Counted from the stretch's first letter, positions 21,726-33,822 are shown. The stretch is DNA of 64,000 nucleotides from Helicoverpa zea (GCF_022581195.2 NC_061456.1:4838501-4902500); one strand, 5' to 3'. Numbers and translations are program-made. Notes: generated from the sequence alone by a model not told the origin.

Positions 21726-21830
21726 TTTATCATCATCTGACTAGCCTTCTCTCATCTATTGAGTCGGCTGCAGAGATGCAGCTAAATACCAGTTTATAAC
21801 GTGAAGCCAAGTATTGAATGCGTTATACCA
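21726..21830 (-). repeat. Diverged SINE-like repeat fragment (minus)
   Basis: CATCATCTGACTAGCCTTCT, GAGTCGGCTGCAGAGATGCA and AAATACCAGTTT align, with many changes, to the 3' half of the GATGAT-tailed repeat at 30225-30473. The assignment is tentative because of divergence. Confidence 0.4.
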
Positions 21831-24800
21831 GGCCATTCAATGATTGGGATCTTCCGAACAATACTGCAGAAGCTCTAATCTCACCTATATCTATTTACTG
21901 TAGTATTTATTTATTAAACTTATACCGTTTGCACTTCCTATTATAAAATCGTGATAGTCTTCGCCTACTGTCCTAGTTATATCAGCATTCACCTGGAAAT
22001 GCTAAGAGAATACCGATACATTAATGAAACAATTGCTTCCCAGCTTTACTTGCATATTTTCTTTCCTTTCTCCCTTCGTCGGTGTTCAAGCGATTAGATA
22101 AAGTCAGTACTACATAAGTATTGGTGAGGTCGAATGAATTCTGTTAAGGGGTAGTACCTAAATACTTTTTTGTGCCCAAATAATAAAGTATTGTGGGATC
22201 TTTAAATTCAGGTAAGGTTATTTGATTAAGTAGGTCTTTGATTTATTTCGAAAGGAGGTCCAGTATTACATCAGGCAAGGTAAAAACAAACCAAGAAGCT
22301 TTTTCATATGTATTTTTTTTAATAAAATGGAAATGTAATAGGCATTTTTTAAAGTTGATCGTATCCATCAATTCAAATTAGCTTACTCGCACTTTAAAAT
22401 TAATCTGCCAAACACAAACGGTGTACCAAGAACTACAAATAATTATATTTGACTGAAAAAAAGAAAATATGATATTACTCTATTTATTCTCAGTCACGAC
22501 TCTTTGAGTAAAAAAATAATTAGGGTATCAAAATCAATTAGTTTTATGCATGTTAACGCAAACCGCTTGAGGAAAAAAGCATATTGACATTTGAAACTTT
22601 AAAAGGTCTATTTATGCAAGCCGAGGAATGATAATTGAAAAAAAAAAGTTGCATATGCTTATTTCGGATTGCCAGTATTACTTTTTTATTTATTTCATTT
22701 AGCATTTGCGTCATAATATCTCCGTGAATTTTAAAGGGCGTACGGTCAAAAGAATTATAAATACAGTATTTTGTCAGTAAGACTTTTTTTTCAGAATTAC
22801 TGACAAAAAGCGGAATGTACCTAATCTTAAATCTAAAATACTCAGTTAGAACCAGGCCTTAAATAATGATTTCATAAAACCCATAGAAAGGTAAATTCAA
22901 CCACATACTTAACTATTACCAACATGACGTAATAAGGTAATGTGCCTACGATTATGTGCTTGCGCAGGTTGAACCGATCCACAAATTAGTAACAGCAGAT
23001 AACGAGAGGCTGGTAGATTTTCATAATCCACATAATATGCTAGAGATCGTTGAATATTTAGAGAATCGTATATATCACCATCAACCTCAGTTGAAATAGG
23101 TAATATTGAATTATTGTTCTAAGAGAAATGTGAAAAATAGAAAGTGCACCAAATTGTATAGCTCCTCGCATCCAACCACTACCAGAATATGATTGCAGAT
23201 CATCTTGCAATAGTTGCTACCAAAGACTAGACTCAAGACTCCTTTATGCTTGCTACGTATTCGTAAATATTGCAATTGAGTCAAGACATCAACTGATGTC
23301 GCATTTATGTCTAGGCATGGCAGTCTCAACCAAAGAGTTTTATAAATGAAGTAAATTGAAGAATAAGAACCTAAAACAGAATTCACCATTCACTTACCAC
23401 TTACAAAATTGTCCTAAGCTCAAGTACGTTATTTTCGTTTTCCAACTTACCGTAACTCTGGCATGCCAACCTTGTTATGCCAAATAGTTTCGTAATATCA
23501 ATGTAAATTAATATCTATAGTTAGTCCGAAAGTGTGTTTATTAGTGTTGCGCACAATAGCAACTAGCAATCTCTAGTGGCACCAACTTACTTGATAGTAA
23601 TAATCAGCGATTTATCGACCTAAGACATCTGGAATTTGACGTTCTCTAGATTGAATAATGATAGACGAACGTTGGGGGCCCTACTTCATAATAGATAGAT
23701 AAATGTGCCTTGTATCTGGTTGAGGCGTGATCAACTGTTGTTCAAGAGTTAAATATGTAGTACTGCTTCAGAATTTGATGTTAGGAAACGAATCCGCGAA
23801 GCAACACTAGGCTCGAGGCATACCTTGTGTTGCAAGTGTAAATGTTTAATAGATCTGTGGATGGAGCTGGAAGGTTTGGTGTGCAAAGGTGCGTTTTCTG
23901 TAGCGTATAAGTTCAGTTCAAAACCGAGCATAATTTTGCTATCTCTATGTAAACAGCTGAAGCAATAGCTGATATACAGGCATGTATTGAAGATAGTGGT
24001 GTACAAAGTGGTATTTACAAAAGTATTTTGGAAAAGAAACACTGACTGGAAGGAGCATTTGGAAAGAACGTAGCTATGTTGTTTTTACGCCTTAAGGAAA
24101 ATGCTTCAAATTTTAATCACTGTGCATTTGTTTTACCATCTAACTTAAGCCATAAACCACAGGAGTGACACAATCAATTTGTATTCGATCCATATTCTAG
24201 ATAACACGTGTTTCGACTTAATAAAGACGTTTGTAATCAGTCTATCGCACGTTTTTTGACCAAAATGTATCTCTTTATTCCTTATAAGAACTGCTATAAC
24301 ATTTGGTCTGAATTCTGTCTTGCATTGTTAGGTGTGAAGAAACGGTTTCGCAAGGCAACCTTTAAATGAATGGGGCCATTTCAGTGGCTCATGCTGTCTT
24401 AGATTACTTACAGATAAGTTTGTTCTTATCGAGGGGACATTTGAGCTATGGAACTACTGTTTACAATTGCTACTTTATGTTGTTGTATAAAGTAAACTTA
24501 GTTTGTAGGGTCACCTATTTTATGACTCACGTGATATGACTGGAAATGGATGAGCTTATGAACATTTGTCATTCTCTTAGAGGTTTTCTTTCATTTTACA
24601 CCTAAATTGCGAAGGAAATTAGGTATAGTATTCCCATTAAATAGGTATTTCTAGGTTTTAGTCCTGAATGAAGGCACATTTTATGTAAGTTCATTCGTGC
24701 CTTAGGTATCCCTTCTTCAATAGCAGGTGTTATAAGGTTTTATGTTGTAATAACTCAAATCGTTTTAAATCAGTCACACCAATTTAACGCTTCAATCTAA

Positions 24801-27095
24801 TAACCTACTTATTCAATTTAAAAAATCAAAACATCTCAAATCGAACTATCATAAACTTGTATTTATTATTCTAAAGCGCCCATTAATCTTAAATTGAATT
24901 ACACACTTCATCAAAATAAAGTAATTTGCCTTGAAAGGGTATATTGAATTATAATGACAACATCTTTATCTAAATTCTAAATATACTTGGGTTAGTGGGC
25001 GGTAGGCCATTGTCAGTGTTAAGTGCCAAGTAAACTGGCGAGCATGAAATGGGAGGCTCAAATTTGTCTGTCATTACAAGCCGTCATGTATTATCATACA
25101 ATGACAATGAGCCGCTGTTCAGGGGAATTGTACGAGGTCCATACATGGTTAGGCTAGGAGATAGGTTAGAACTTTTGGGTGTTATTGTGTGGACAGCATT
25201 TTTTTTGTGGCACGAGTAAGTATATGAGTGTGTAGATCTATAGAGATCGAATCCAGTAATCATTCCCAGTGCACCCAAGTGGGGGATGAACCCAGTAGCA
25301 ATGGACTTACACGATCTGTTTTGATGATGAAAGCTATGTGCGCTCTTATGTTTATCCAAAAAGGTCAAGTTTAAGAGCACAATATCTCAACGGGATACCT
25401 AATTGGGCGTCTTAACACTGTAACATTAGTTCCTGAGAAAGCATGGATGGAGTGAATTCATGTGAAACATAACAGAAACCCAAAGGTCTGTCTAATACAG
25501 TAAATAATAAAACTAAATAGACTTAAAAGATGTACAGCAAATAGGCTCTTAGCCTACATTGTTAGCTCGAAGGTTGTAACGACATCTCGTGATTCACGCA
25601 CGTAACAATTCGATTAAAAAGTTTTGTCTTCGATAAATAATATTGAAAGCAATCTTGATGGCATTTGGCCATGGCTTTTCTGTGTTTGGAGTGCAGTTAC
25701 GACATCATGAAGATCAGATGTATGACTGTTATTTATGATGTGTTAATGGCATATAAAAGCTCTGTGCATATCAAGAACAATTTAATTTAATGTTCGAGTC
25801 TGAGATATGATTTATTTTTAAAGCCTTTGCTCAAGCTGAAATTGTAGCTGTTGCTCTGTGAAAAAAGATTATATTAACAGTTTGAAACCCATTTTTATGT
25901 TTATCTTTTTTATTCATTGTCCATTTTTTTACTGCACGGATAATAATTTGATCGGAAAGTTGTCCTCTTGCACAGGCCTCTCTAACATCGCAATATAATT
26001 TAGTATTCAAGTTTTGCCCGCATCCAGCGAATTCCATTCACTTTATCTAGATCTTTGCACGTGCCAACAATCTAACTTCAAGACGCCATCAAGAAAACAA
26101 TTACAATATACACCTTTCTTGACAATTTGAGCTAAACTTTATAAATATTTTGTTATTTGTCCATTTATCCAGGGTTCAAAGCTCGTGCTGTTTTTTAGTC
26201 TTAAGGAATCTTAATTATTGAGATAAAAAGTCTTCGTGCAAATCAAGCAGAGTAAACAGTTTTAGCCCGTGAATGTGTAATTGGCAACCCTCAACCCATT
26301 TTACGCATTCTTTTTTTTTTTGTTTTTTTTTTTTTTGCCATATCATTTTCCACATAATCCATACATTGATTGATTGGTCATCCCCAAACACATTAAACAG
26401 ATAGGTACTAGGTAGTCCTCTTCTTTTTTGCCTCTTCACAATATACGATGCTCAAGATTTTTTTTTACGTTTCCCATTCCTATGCGTCATAAATACATAT
26501 ACAACATTAACAACCATCTATTAGGATGATCAAATAACAAGTATGATTATTTTACCTTGCCGTCCGACACAGGATGACACAATGAAGAAATATTGTAGTC
26601 TGTAGTACTGTCTGTTAACGTCTTCCGTCTGACATCGATAATCTTTCAACTTGACGATATGACATGACTAATCTATTAGTAATATATAAAAAATAGACTA
26701 TCAGTTATTGTTTTATGTGATGTATGAGCAGAAAAACCATACGTGATTCTGATTAACGATTCCGATGCTACGACATGCTATGACATACAAAATGATTCGT
26801 TATGTTGAGTTCTATGTAATGACATGCGCAATTTATTTGACTGGCTTTATCCTCTCTTGTTACCACTTCCAAAAAAGATTATCTTAGCAATATGGAAAAA
26901 AAATAAAAAAAATTGTAGCCTATCTTTTGAATAAAACAGCAACTCAAAAGCTACTATTTGTCCTCCTTCTTCATAGAGTAATTTTATAAAATATGTATGT
27001 ATTATCTTTTGCTTTATATATATATATGTGTATAATTTATATATCTTTACTATGTCTTTTACACAGTCTATCTACTCTTTATTCTAACTCTCCTA
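21831..27095. other. Long stretch without recognised genes
   Basis: AT-rich sequence. I saw no open frame with a recognisable domain and no structured repeat except homopolymers (poly-T at 26,310-26,336). Open frames such as 23111-23389, 23749-24042 and 25084-25380 (all minus) have no domains I recognise. An exon of a host gene with weak coding signal could be missed here. Confidence 0.45.
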
Positions 27096-27099
27096 CTAC

Positions 27100-27215
27100 A
27101 GGTCTGCTGGAAGAGATTTCGATTTAGAAATAAGCAGTACCTTTGTACTACTTTATGCTATGTATACTTCTTTTATATTTTCACTGTGTACATAAATTGT
27201 TAAATAAATAAATAA
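27100..27215 (+). mobile_element. LINE/SINE 3'-end fragment with AAAT-rich tail
   Basis: It contains GGTCTGCTGGAAGAGATTTC, AATAAGCAGTACCTTTGTAC and GTGTACATAAATTG, then the tail AAATAAATAAATAAAAT. The GCTGGAAGAGAT...TTTGTAC...GTGTACA order is what I recall from the 3' UTR of a common lepidopteran non-LTR element. A (TA)n microsatellite precedes it near 27,018-27,030. Confidence 0.5.
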
Positions 27216-28356
27216 AATATGTCAGTATAAATATACAGTTTTGTGTCTATATAATTTTGAAAAGCGGTTTGTCATCCGATCATTTTAGAACTCATCTTAT
27301 TTCCACCAATCGTGGTGGGTGTTGAATTGACCGACAATTTCTCACAAGATTGTACCTCTAGCATCTTACTACTCCATGACTATGCTTATGCCTCAATGTT
27401 CCTAACCACAAGTAATGCAAAGTATTTTTAATGCCACTTTATCTCTCGTGCCATGACATAAATGCAACTGATTATAAAACTAAATTATGTCAAAACATTT
27501 TAGCACAGCTAATGAATGTTACTAGCCGAGATGACATAAATAAAAACCAATTTAAATACACATTATACATACATATCAGATATTATATTCGTTTAGGCCT
27601 ATTACCCTTAATTGAATTATCAAGCTATCAAATGCGGCCTCTTTCGTGTGATAAATCACAACAGCTGCAGGTCAACTGGTAATTATGAATGTTTAAAGAC
27701 TAACACGTGTAAATAAGTATACAACCTAGGTAGATTCTTATCTTTTGCACATGCGTTCAAATACCTTAATTATTTTATTCGAAGAGTTTACCTGAAGCTC
27801 GGAGTATTAGGTCAGAATTATTGACCTACTTTGATGTTGTTATACGAGGTTTAAAATCAAAAAGGACTTCGTACGTCTTCGTAAGTTGTCACGATAAAAC
27901 AACCAGATACATGTGTGTCTGGTTGTTATTATATTACTTCTTGCAATAAATTGTTGTAGACTGTTCTGCAACCATCAGGTACATACCGGGCACTATTCTT
28001 CAGCAAAGTAAATGTTGAGTAAAATAACCAAGTACAAAACCAACCATAACCATTTTACTGCCAGGGAATGCACAATCTAGTTCACATCAATATCACTGGC
28101 TCCTCATAAAGTACTATCAATAAAGAAAACGGAGAACGGATGCAGTACTAAATTGTTTCAACCACCAGTATAACATGACCTGCCTCGTCCCGACAAAGTT
28201 CCTACATATTCGACGCTAGAAGGGGTACGAAAGTGACGTCGATAGGTCAAGTAAGACTGGTTGTTGCACAAATCCGGTAGGTGTCAACCTGATTGACAGC
28301 TCTGTGGGAGGGCGCCAAAAGCATTTCGACGCTTATTGCTTCTTTGATGGAGATAC
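27216..28356. other. No recognised gene
   Basis: AT-rich DNA. The open frame 27431-27682 (+) was examined and has no recognisable domain. Confidence 0.4.
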
Positions 28357-28549
28357 TTTGTGACAATAGGCATGATGACAGTAATCAAAAATCATTAAAA
28401 TAATATATTTATTAAATTAAACTTGAAGCTTGGAATATAAAACGCGCATTGTTTTCTTTATTAATAATGTGATTAATATGTATTTTTATAAAATAAAATT
28501 ACGAAATAAGGCAATCCGCCATGATATCTTGAACACCAATCAGAGCTCG

Positions 28550-28557
28550 TGACGTCA
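28550..28557. promoter_or_regulatory. Palindromic CRE-like TGACGTCA, left
   Basis: TGACGTCA lies about 107 bp upstream of the plus-strand ATG at 28664, near CTCGCGCGAAAGCGCGCG, the only GC-rich patch of the region. It is paired symmetrically with the site at 29152. TGACGTCA is the consensus for CREB/ATF-type bZIP factors; a promoter role is inferred. Confidence 0.4.
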
Positions 28558-28663
28558 TTTCTTAAAACAACTCGCGCGAAAGCGCGCGAACGTCACATTT
28601 CGTTATTGTGAACTTCCACTGCGATCTTTGTTTTTATTTAATTAATTGTGTATAACACGAGTT

Positions 28664-28795
28664 ATGGAGCCCGGATTTATCAAGGCAAACAGCGCTAATT
28701 TGCCTAGAATTGATATCATAATGCTGGGAGAGTTTTTGGCATCAAATAAAGATTTTTGTTCAGCTGAATTTAGAAATGTTAAAACTTCCATGTAA
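28664..28795 (+). CDS. N-terminal exon or fragment of an unidentified protein
   Basis: It starts at ATG (28664) and encodes 43 residues (MEPGFIKANSANLPRIDII, ..FLASNKDFCSAEFRN..) before TAA. A good splice donor, AT|GTAAGT (GT at 28792), lies inside the last codons. The frame probably continues in a spliced exon that is missing here, so this is likely a first exon. The FCSAEFRNVKTS motif reminds me of the N-terminus of animal proteins with SWIM and YqaJ-like nuclease domains. That is a recollection only and needs a search. The motif region just after the donor is duplicated (28790-28865). Confidence 0.5.
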   Translation: MEPGFIKANSANLPRIDIIMLGEFLASNKDFCSAEFRNVKTSM

Positions 28796-28858
28796 GTATA
28801 CTAGTTTAATTAAAAAAAACTTCCATGTAAGTGTATTAGTTTAATTAAAAAAACTTCT
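28783..28858 (+). repeat. ~37-bp tandem duplication spanning the splice donor
   Basis: AAACTTCCATGTAAGT followed by TAGTTTAATTAAAAAA occurs twice in tandem, and a third partial copy (AAACTTCTATGTTAG) follows. The unit includes the exon end and GTAAGT donor, so there are two potential donors. Confidence 0.7.
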
Positions 28859-28868
28859 ATGTTAGAAT

Positions 28869-29084
28869 CTAGAGAACTATGTAATAACTTATATCAAAGT
28901 GATCTTCACAAAAATAAAGTTGTACCCTGGGCAATATTGCTTTTGAATCTCGCCTTGCAAGTTTAAGCCACTTGTTTCGTATTTTTTTATTGTGAGGAAC
29001 GTACACAAATAACTTATCAGGAGTTGTTTTGGATGTGTTCTTACACTGGGGGACCCCACAACACCTATGCACTTTCGAATTCAT
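28869..29084 (-). CDS. THAP-type zinc-finger N-terminal fragment
   Basis: This is a 71-residue frame from ATG (29082-29084). It shows the C2CH THAP signature: C9 or C8 with C14 (C-GVPQ-C), P30, W39, and C59-E-D-H62-F63. The CEDHF box and the Trp are near-invariant in THAP domains, which bind DNA in P-element transposase and many host regulators. After HFDI the frame runs into SYYIVL and a stop, whereas full THAP proteins continue. The C-terminus is therefore lost or spliced out. The upstream GTG codon is not a credible start. The TGACGTCA at 29152 is 68 bp upstream. Confidence 0.85.
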   Translation of the reverse strand: MNSKVHRCCGVPQCKNTSKTTPDKLFVYVPHNKKIRNKWLKLARRDSKAILPRVQLYFCEDHFDISYYIVL

Positions 29085-29151
29085 ATTTAATAACACAAAA
29101 AACTTAATTATTGCACGAGCGTTGTTTACTTGCGTCTTGTAATTTCAGTCG

Positions 29152-29159
29152 TGACGTCA
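29152..29159. promoter_or_regulatory. Palindromic CRE-like TGACGTCA, right
   Basis: This is the partner of the site at 28550. It lies upstream of the minus-strand THAP start and is followed by AAGTGACGACATGACA. Its symmetric placement suggests both inward promoters share a bZIP input. Role inferred. Confidence 0.4.
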
Positions 29160-29343
29160 CAAGTGACGACATGACACTGACAAGCGTTTTCGCGCCGGAT
29201 TCAAAGTGGACAGAGAAAAATGCAATTATTTGATAAAAAAACTTCGCATTTTCTTAAAATTAATAATTTTTCATATAAAATAGACGTATACCTACATCAT
29301 ACAAAGGTATTTAAAAATTTGTCATCATGCCTATTTGTGAGAA

Positions 29344-30208
29344 AGAATAAAGCTGTCATTGTGTGGGTGTGTGGTTTATGAAGAGTGATTTGTTAAACGT
29401 ATTTAAGTGTGTAAGTGATGTGCATTTCCTTGTGGTGAAGCTATAAATGGTACGGCTGTGATGAATTGATGCTTTACATACGTTCTGTTGTAATGATTCT
29501 CATTACACTTCATAAAGCTTGGGAGGGCTTTAAATAAACATCTGAAAGGATCGTTCCGATAAGAAATAAGTCTGTTTAAGTTTATTTTGGACTCCGGTGG
29601 GTCCAACCCATTGTTGCGCAGACTCTCAGTCTTGTTAATAAACTTGTAAAACGACTCCAAGATTTCAGAAACATAAAATGTATTTAGATTTACTACATAA
29701 TAATTATCCTCTCAGAGCATATTTCATCCGTAAAGGCTTCTGAGCCGAACAGAACATTCAGCTCTATTATATTCTGAAAATAAAACACGTTCATATTTCA
29801 CTGTACAGGTACACTTAATCTCGACATTAATGTTGTTTGTTCAGCAACAACATAGACCTCGAGAACAAAGGAAAGGCACGGTCATTAACCCTTTCGTTGC
29901 AGTACTTATAGAACAAATGAACATCGTCCTCAGTACTAAATCGACAATGTACGGTAGTGTAGGAAGTGATTCGCTTCCATACATTTATTTATTGTTTGAC
30001 ATTCACCTTGAATTAGTTGCCGTTCTTCTTGCTCGATTTTAGTTCATCGATGTTATGAGATAACTAGTTTGATTGCGGTTGGGGCGCGTGTACAGTGTGA
30101 GCTTTGGCTGTGGTTTTATTTTTCTATTCAACTAACCTGTTTGAAGCAATTTTGTTAATTTCATGAACTATTAAATTGTAGAGATATTCTTGAGGTACAA
30201 AATACGAC
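29344..30208. other. No recognised gene
   Basis: AT-rich DNA. Open frames 29403-29660 (-) and 29830-30042 (+) lack recognised domains. Confidence 0.4.
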
Positions 30209-30224
30209 GCGCCGGTAAATAAGT

Positions 30225-30473
30225 CATCATCATCCTCCGAGCCTTTTTCCCAATTATGTTGGGGTCGGCTTCCAGTCCAACCGGATTCAGCTGGGTACCA
30301 GTGCTTTACAAGAAGCGACTGCCTATCTGACCTCCTCAACCCAATTATCCGGGCAACCTAATACCCCTTGGTTAGACTGGTGTCAGACTTACTGGCTTCT
30401 GACTACCCGTTACGACTGCCTAGGATGTTCAATGACAGCCGGGACCTACAGTTTTAACGTGCCATCCGAAACA
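30225..30473 (-). mobile_element. SINE-like retroelement with 16-bp TSD
   Basis: A 249-bp insertion is flanked by perfect direct repeats GCGCCGGTAAATAAGT at 30209-30224 and 30474-30489. On the minus strand it begins TGTTTCGGATGGCACGTTAA, contains GACCCCGTTAACC-like internal text (CCGGCTGTCATTGAAC, GAGGAGGTCAGATAGG), and ends GGAGGATGATGATGA. I recognise it as a common lepidopteran repeat. The GATGAT tail and long TSD indicate target-primed insertion; the tail matches that of RTE LINEs, the likely helper. A second copy lies at 40880-41214. No RNA polymerase III A/B boxes were found. Confidence 0.85.
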
Positions 30474-30489
30474 GCGCCGGTAAATAAGT

Positions 30490-33400
30490 ATAGGTACCTA
30501 TTTTTTTATTTATATTAAGTTAGATTAGGACATATATTTACTTAAAATAGTTACATTGAGCTTTTGCTCACTGAACTAGCCCCAAACACGTATGTTCTTT
30601 GAGATGGTAACTGAATACTTTACGTGACGTGTGCACTGTCCGGTGAGCTTCAAGCTCAGTTTCCAAGTCAACAGACAGTTGTGATCACAGCCTATCAATC
30701 CATTTATGGTGGTCGCCATACCTACATAATATACATGACGAGTTAACAAAGATAAACGAGGAAGTCGACCGCGCGAACACGATCAACTGGTTTGAGATAT
30801 ATCGAGCATAAATGTTAAGTACGACGACATTTTATTTGTAATGCTTTTGTTACGAAAATTTATAAAAAATTGCACCTACTGTTAATATAGGGTGATTGTT
30901 TTTGGAATTCTGTACAGACTGCTATTCTGTAGGTACAGTTGTTTGTTATATCCCATCCAATCAATGTGTAAGATAAAAGAGATGTAACAACTTCAATTAC
31001 AATCTTGCCGCAAATTCACGACTTTCAGTGTTTCATAACCTTTCTACTGAGAGTGAAGACTCATCATATATGAATAAAGCTGATCGCCAATAAACATACA
31101 AAGAAAATTAGGCAGATTTGGACGAATAGAAAAATAAAGAAAATACATTCCATGAATGCAAAAAATCACGCTGTATACCAAGTTAACAATTAAGATGTCT
31201 ATATTCAGTTTGTCGTTGAAATGACCGAACGTGGAGCGTGTCCGTTAATTGTATTTGACATTTAAGAAAAATTCCTTCAACGTGCTGTTACAAGTCGTGT
31301 CAAACTGTACAGCACACTGTCCAGTTACATTGTAAGTGCTCGAAGTCACGCGTAAACTGTATTGTTGACTTTGGTGATCACGACCGAAGAGGCCGAAGTT
31401 TTTAAACACTGATGACTTGTTAGTGGATTTAGCTTGTAAGTGCCAGTTCACCAAGTAGTCGGATTACATAAAGTTACTGAGAAATTAGTGGTGGGAAAGC
31501 AAGCCTTCGGTACGATTAAACTAAAAAAAGCAGATTCATATTTATTCGTTACTGATTTTGAGCGGCACCTGAACATCTCCCACAAATGAACAACGTAAAC
31601 GTCAGTTTTCCTAAAACAACAGTTTACTATGTTGAATTTGCACTTTCGATTTTCAAACTAAACAGTTCTTTTAAGATATACTTACGTACGTTTATGTTGT
31701 CAGTGAAGTGAGCCCTACACATTCATGTTCAGTTTAATTCACTGATCTTCAATATTTTATGTTTCCCATAAACGTAATGCAATCAATCAAGTCAGATCAT
31801 AATTTTGGAGTGTAAACAAGGGCATAAATCTCATGATTTATGATAATAATCACTGTCAGTTTAACATTAAAACCGTGCATTTAACAGATTTCGGCATATA
31901 AAAAAAACACGTAATTTTTAAGTTAATAATAAATGTATTATTGGCATAAAAATAAGGTACAATAATTTTGGAAGCCTCAACTCCTGAGCTAGGTGAGAGC
32001 CGTGTTACAGGATCCAGGAAGTTAGAACACGTAAATAAAAAAAATAAATGAGATTAACAAATGAGAATAAAGGAGCGGCATTTTTTTAAGTTTAGATGCC
32101 TTCTAAAATCAGTAACAAATATTATTTGAGAACCTGCTTTTGTAAGTTAATTGGACGTCTACATGTTCATGATTATCCTACAACACCGAAAGCTTATTAT
32201 CCCACCATTAGCTTCCAATTTCTCTGTAACTTTATGTAATCGGACATACACTGAGCAGGCCTATCGTCGCCAATATCTCACAGGTCTGATACCGGCTGTT
32301 ACGGGGCTTATAGTTTCTTACAACTAGACCAATGAGGTGATTAAAATGCAAACTTAATTATAAGTTAGGCATTATTAAAGTATCGTATGTTATCGAAGCA
32401 CTGATAGAGGTAGGCTATTAAGGTGGTACTTAGTATATTTTTTTTTGTGTGAAAATTATCTTCAGTCTATCGAATTGAATATTGGCTTTGGTAATCTGAT
32501 GATAGCAACAGGTACTTTGCAATACTATAATAATCAAACTTTGTCCGTCTTAAGTTAACCATTTGATTCCACCATTTGATTCATTTTAATTTGTTTTTTA
32601 GTTAGGTACTAGTAGACCCCTTTAGGTTATCTCACGTAAACTGTATCATTAGCTACCTTAATCAGGGTTATATCTAAGAAGATATCAAGCACTGAATGCT
32701 TGTTATGCACTACGCGGATTTGCGTGAGCCTCGTAATACTCGGAAATAGACCAAATCCATACTAGGCGTTAATTAAGTCCAAAAATGGGAATGTTAACTA
32801 TTTTCCTCACATTGTTCCGGATAGGATAACCTCACTTAAGCTATTCAACACAAGTAAGGATGAACGAGCATCGTTACTTAGAATTTTGCTCACTATAAGA
32901 GTTAGGCCGATAGTTGCCCCGATGTTGGAAAAATAATCTTTCAAGAGAATCGTGAATTCAATCAAAGTTTTTAGTCGGTCTGATACAGCTAAATACACCT
33001 GATCATTGTAATGTGCGTATTACCACCATTCATCTTCATACTTATTTCAACTATCGGCCGACAAAAGTTTGCAGTTTGTGTGTTCTTAATAAGGATATTG
33101 CTCACTATAAGCAAAACTAATCCATCAAAAATTTGGAACTAACCAGCATGAAATTTTATGATTGAATATAACTGTTTATTGCGTCGAAATTCGAAAGGAT
33201 ATACAGGTAATTTGTTAAAATTTCACCTACGTTAGGTAACGAAGATTTCAATGCAGCAATATGCATTCAATCAATTGGTAATGTCAGTTAAAAGGTGTAT
33301 ATGAATTGCTCTTTGCGTTACTGCATTCAACATCCTTTGGTTTGAATAAGACGTAAATTGCATACTCCGGTATTTCAATGATTTAGTTAAATTAGTTTCC

Positions 33401-33556
33401 GTGCTGATGACTGTAATATGTCACCAGGTTATTTCATTTATCTGCATTTGAATAAGTATCTTGGTGAATGTAGCGCATAATAAATGAAGAAAATAGTGAT
33501 AATAAAAAAGCCACAGATTATAAAAAAAAATATAAGCGCTACGTAATCATTGTCAG
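30490..33556. other. Long stretch without recognised genes
   Basis: AT-rich DNA. No convincing coding region, tRNA or repeat was seen. Open frames 31245-31454 (-) and 32807-32998 (-) have no domain I know. Confidence 0.45.
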
Positions 33557-33744
33557 CCTTACTTATAAACGTGAATTAAATAATAAGTAATACTTAAGGG
33601 CTGTTTAAGAAAATTCATACTTAAAAACGATGCTTAAGCATGTTGAACCTTTAACCAATTAACATTTAACCACTACTTAAGGCTTTAAGTAGTGATTAGT
33701 TAAAATGTTGCTTAGAAGGTGATTAGAGATTTTTATAAGTAAGG
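33557..33744. mobile_element. Foldback-like MITE
   Basis: Terminal 13-bp inverted repeats CCTTACTTATAAA occur at 33557-33569 and 33732-33744. A strong central palindrome (CACTACTTAA-GGC-TTTAAGTAGTG) extends the self-complementarity. No TSD was defined. Noncoding. Confidence 0.55.
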
Positions 33745-33780
33745 GGGTGTTGTATTATTAAGAATTATCTAGTATGTTTG

Positions 33781-33822
33781 TACCACACTACGGGACTATA
33801 AAGTCCCGGATTTTTCGAAGAC
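33781..33822. repeat. Short GC-rich hairpin
   Basis: CGGGACT-ATAA-AGTCCCG near 33,793 forms a perfect 7-bp stem in otherwise AT-rich sequence. It may be the relic of a MITE end; function unknown. Confidence 0.35.

Larger units (their letters stand above)
28367..29333. mobile_element. TIR element with THAP and second gene start facing inward
   Basis: Perfect 14-bp terminal inverted repeats TAGGCATGATGACA occupy 28367-28380 and 29320-29333. Direct repeats TTTGTGACAA (28357-28366) and TTTGTGAGAA (29334-29343) flank them with one mismatch, the mark of a TSD of about 8-10 bp. The 967-bp element holds two N-terminal coding fragments facing each other, each preceded by TGACGTCA. THAP zinc fingers are the DNA-binding domains of P-element and Kolobok-type transposases; P elements make 8-bp TSDs and their TIR begins CATGATGA, a string also present here. 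No catalytic domain remains, so this copy is nonautonomous. Confidence 0.75.

Noticed and set aside
28367..28380. Calling the THAP element a P element outright
   Set aside because: The CATGATGA string and 8-10 bp TSD are suggestive, but no transposase catalytic domain is present, so the superfamily stays open.
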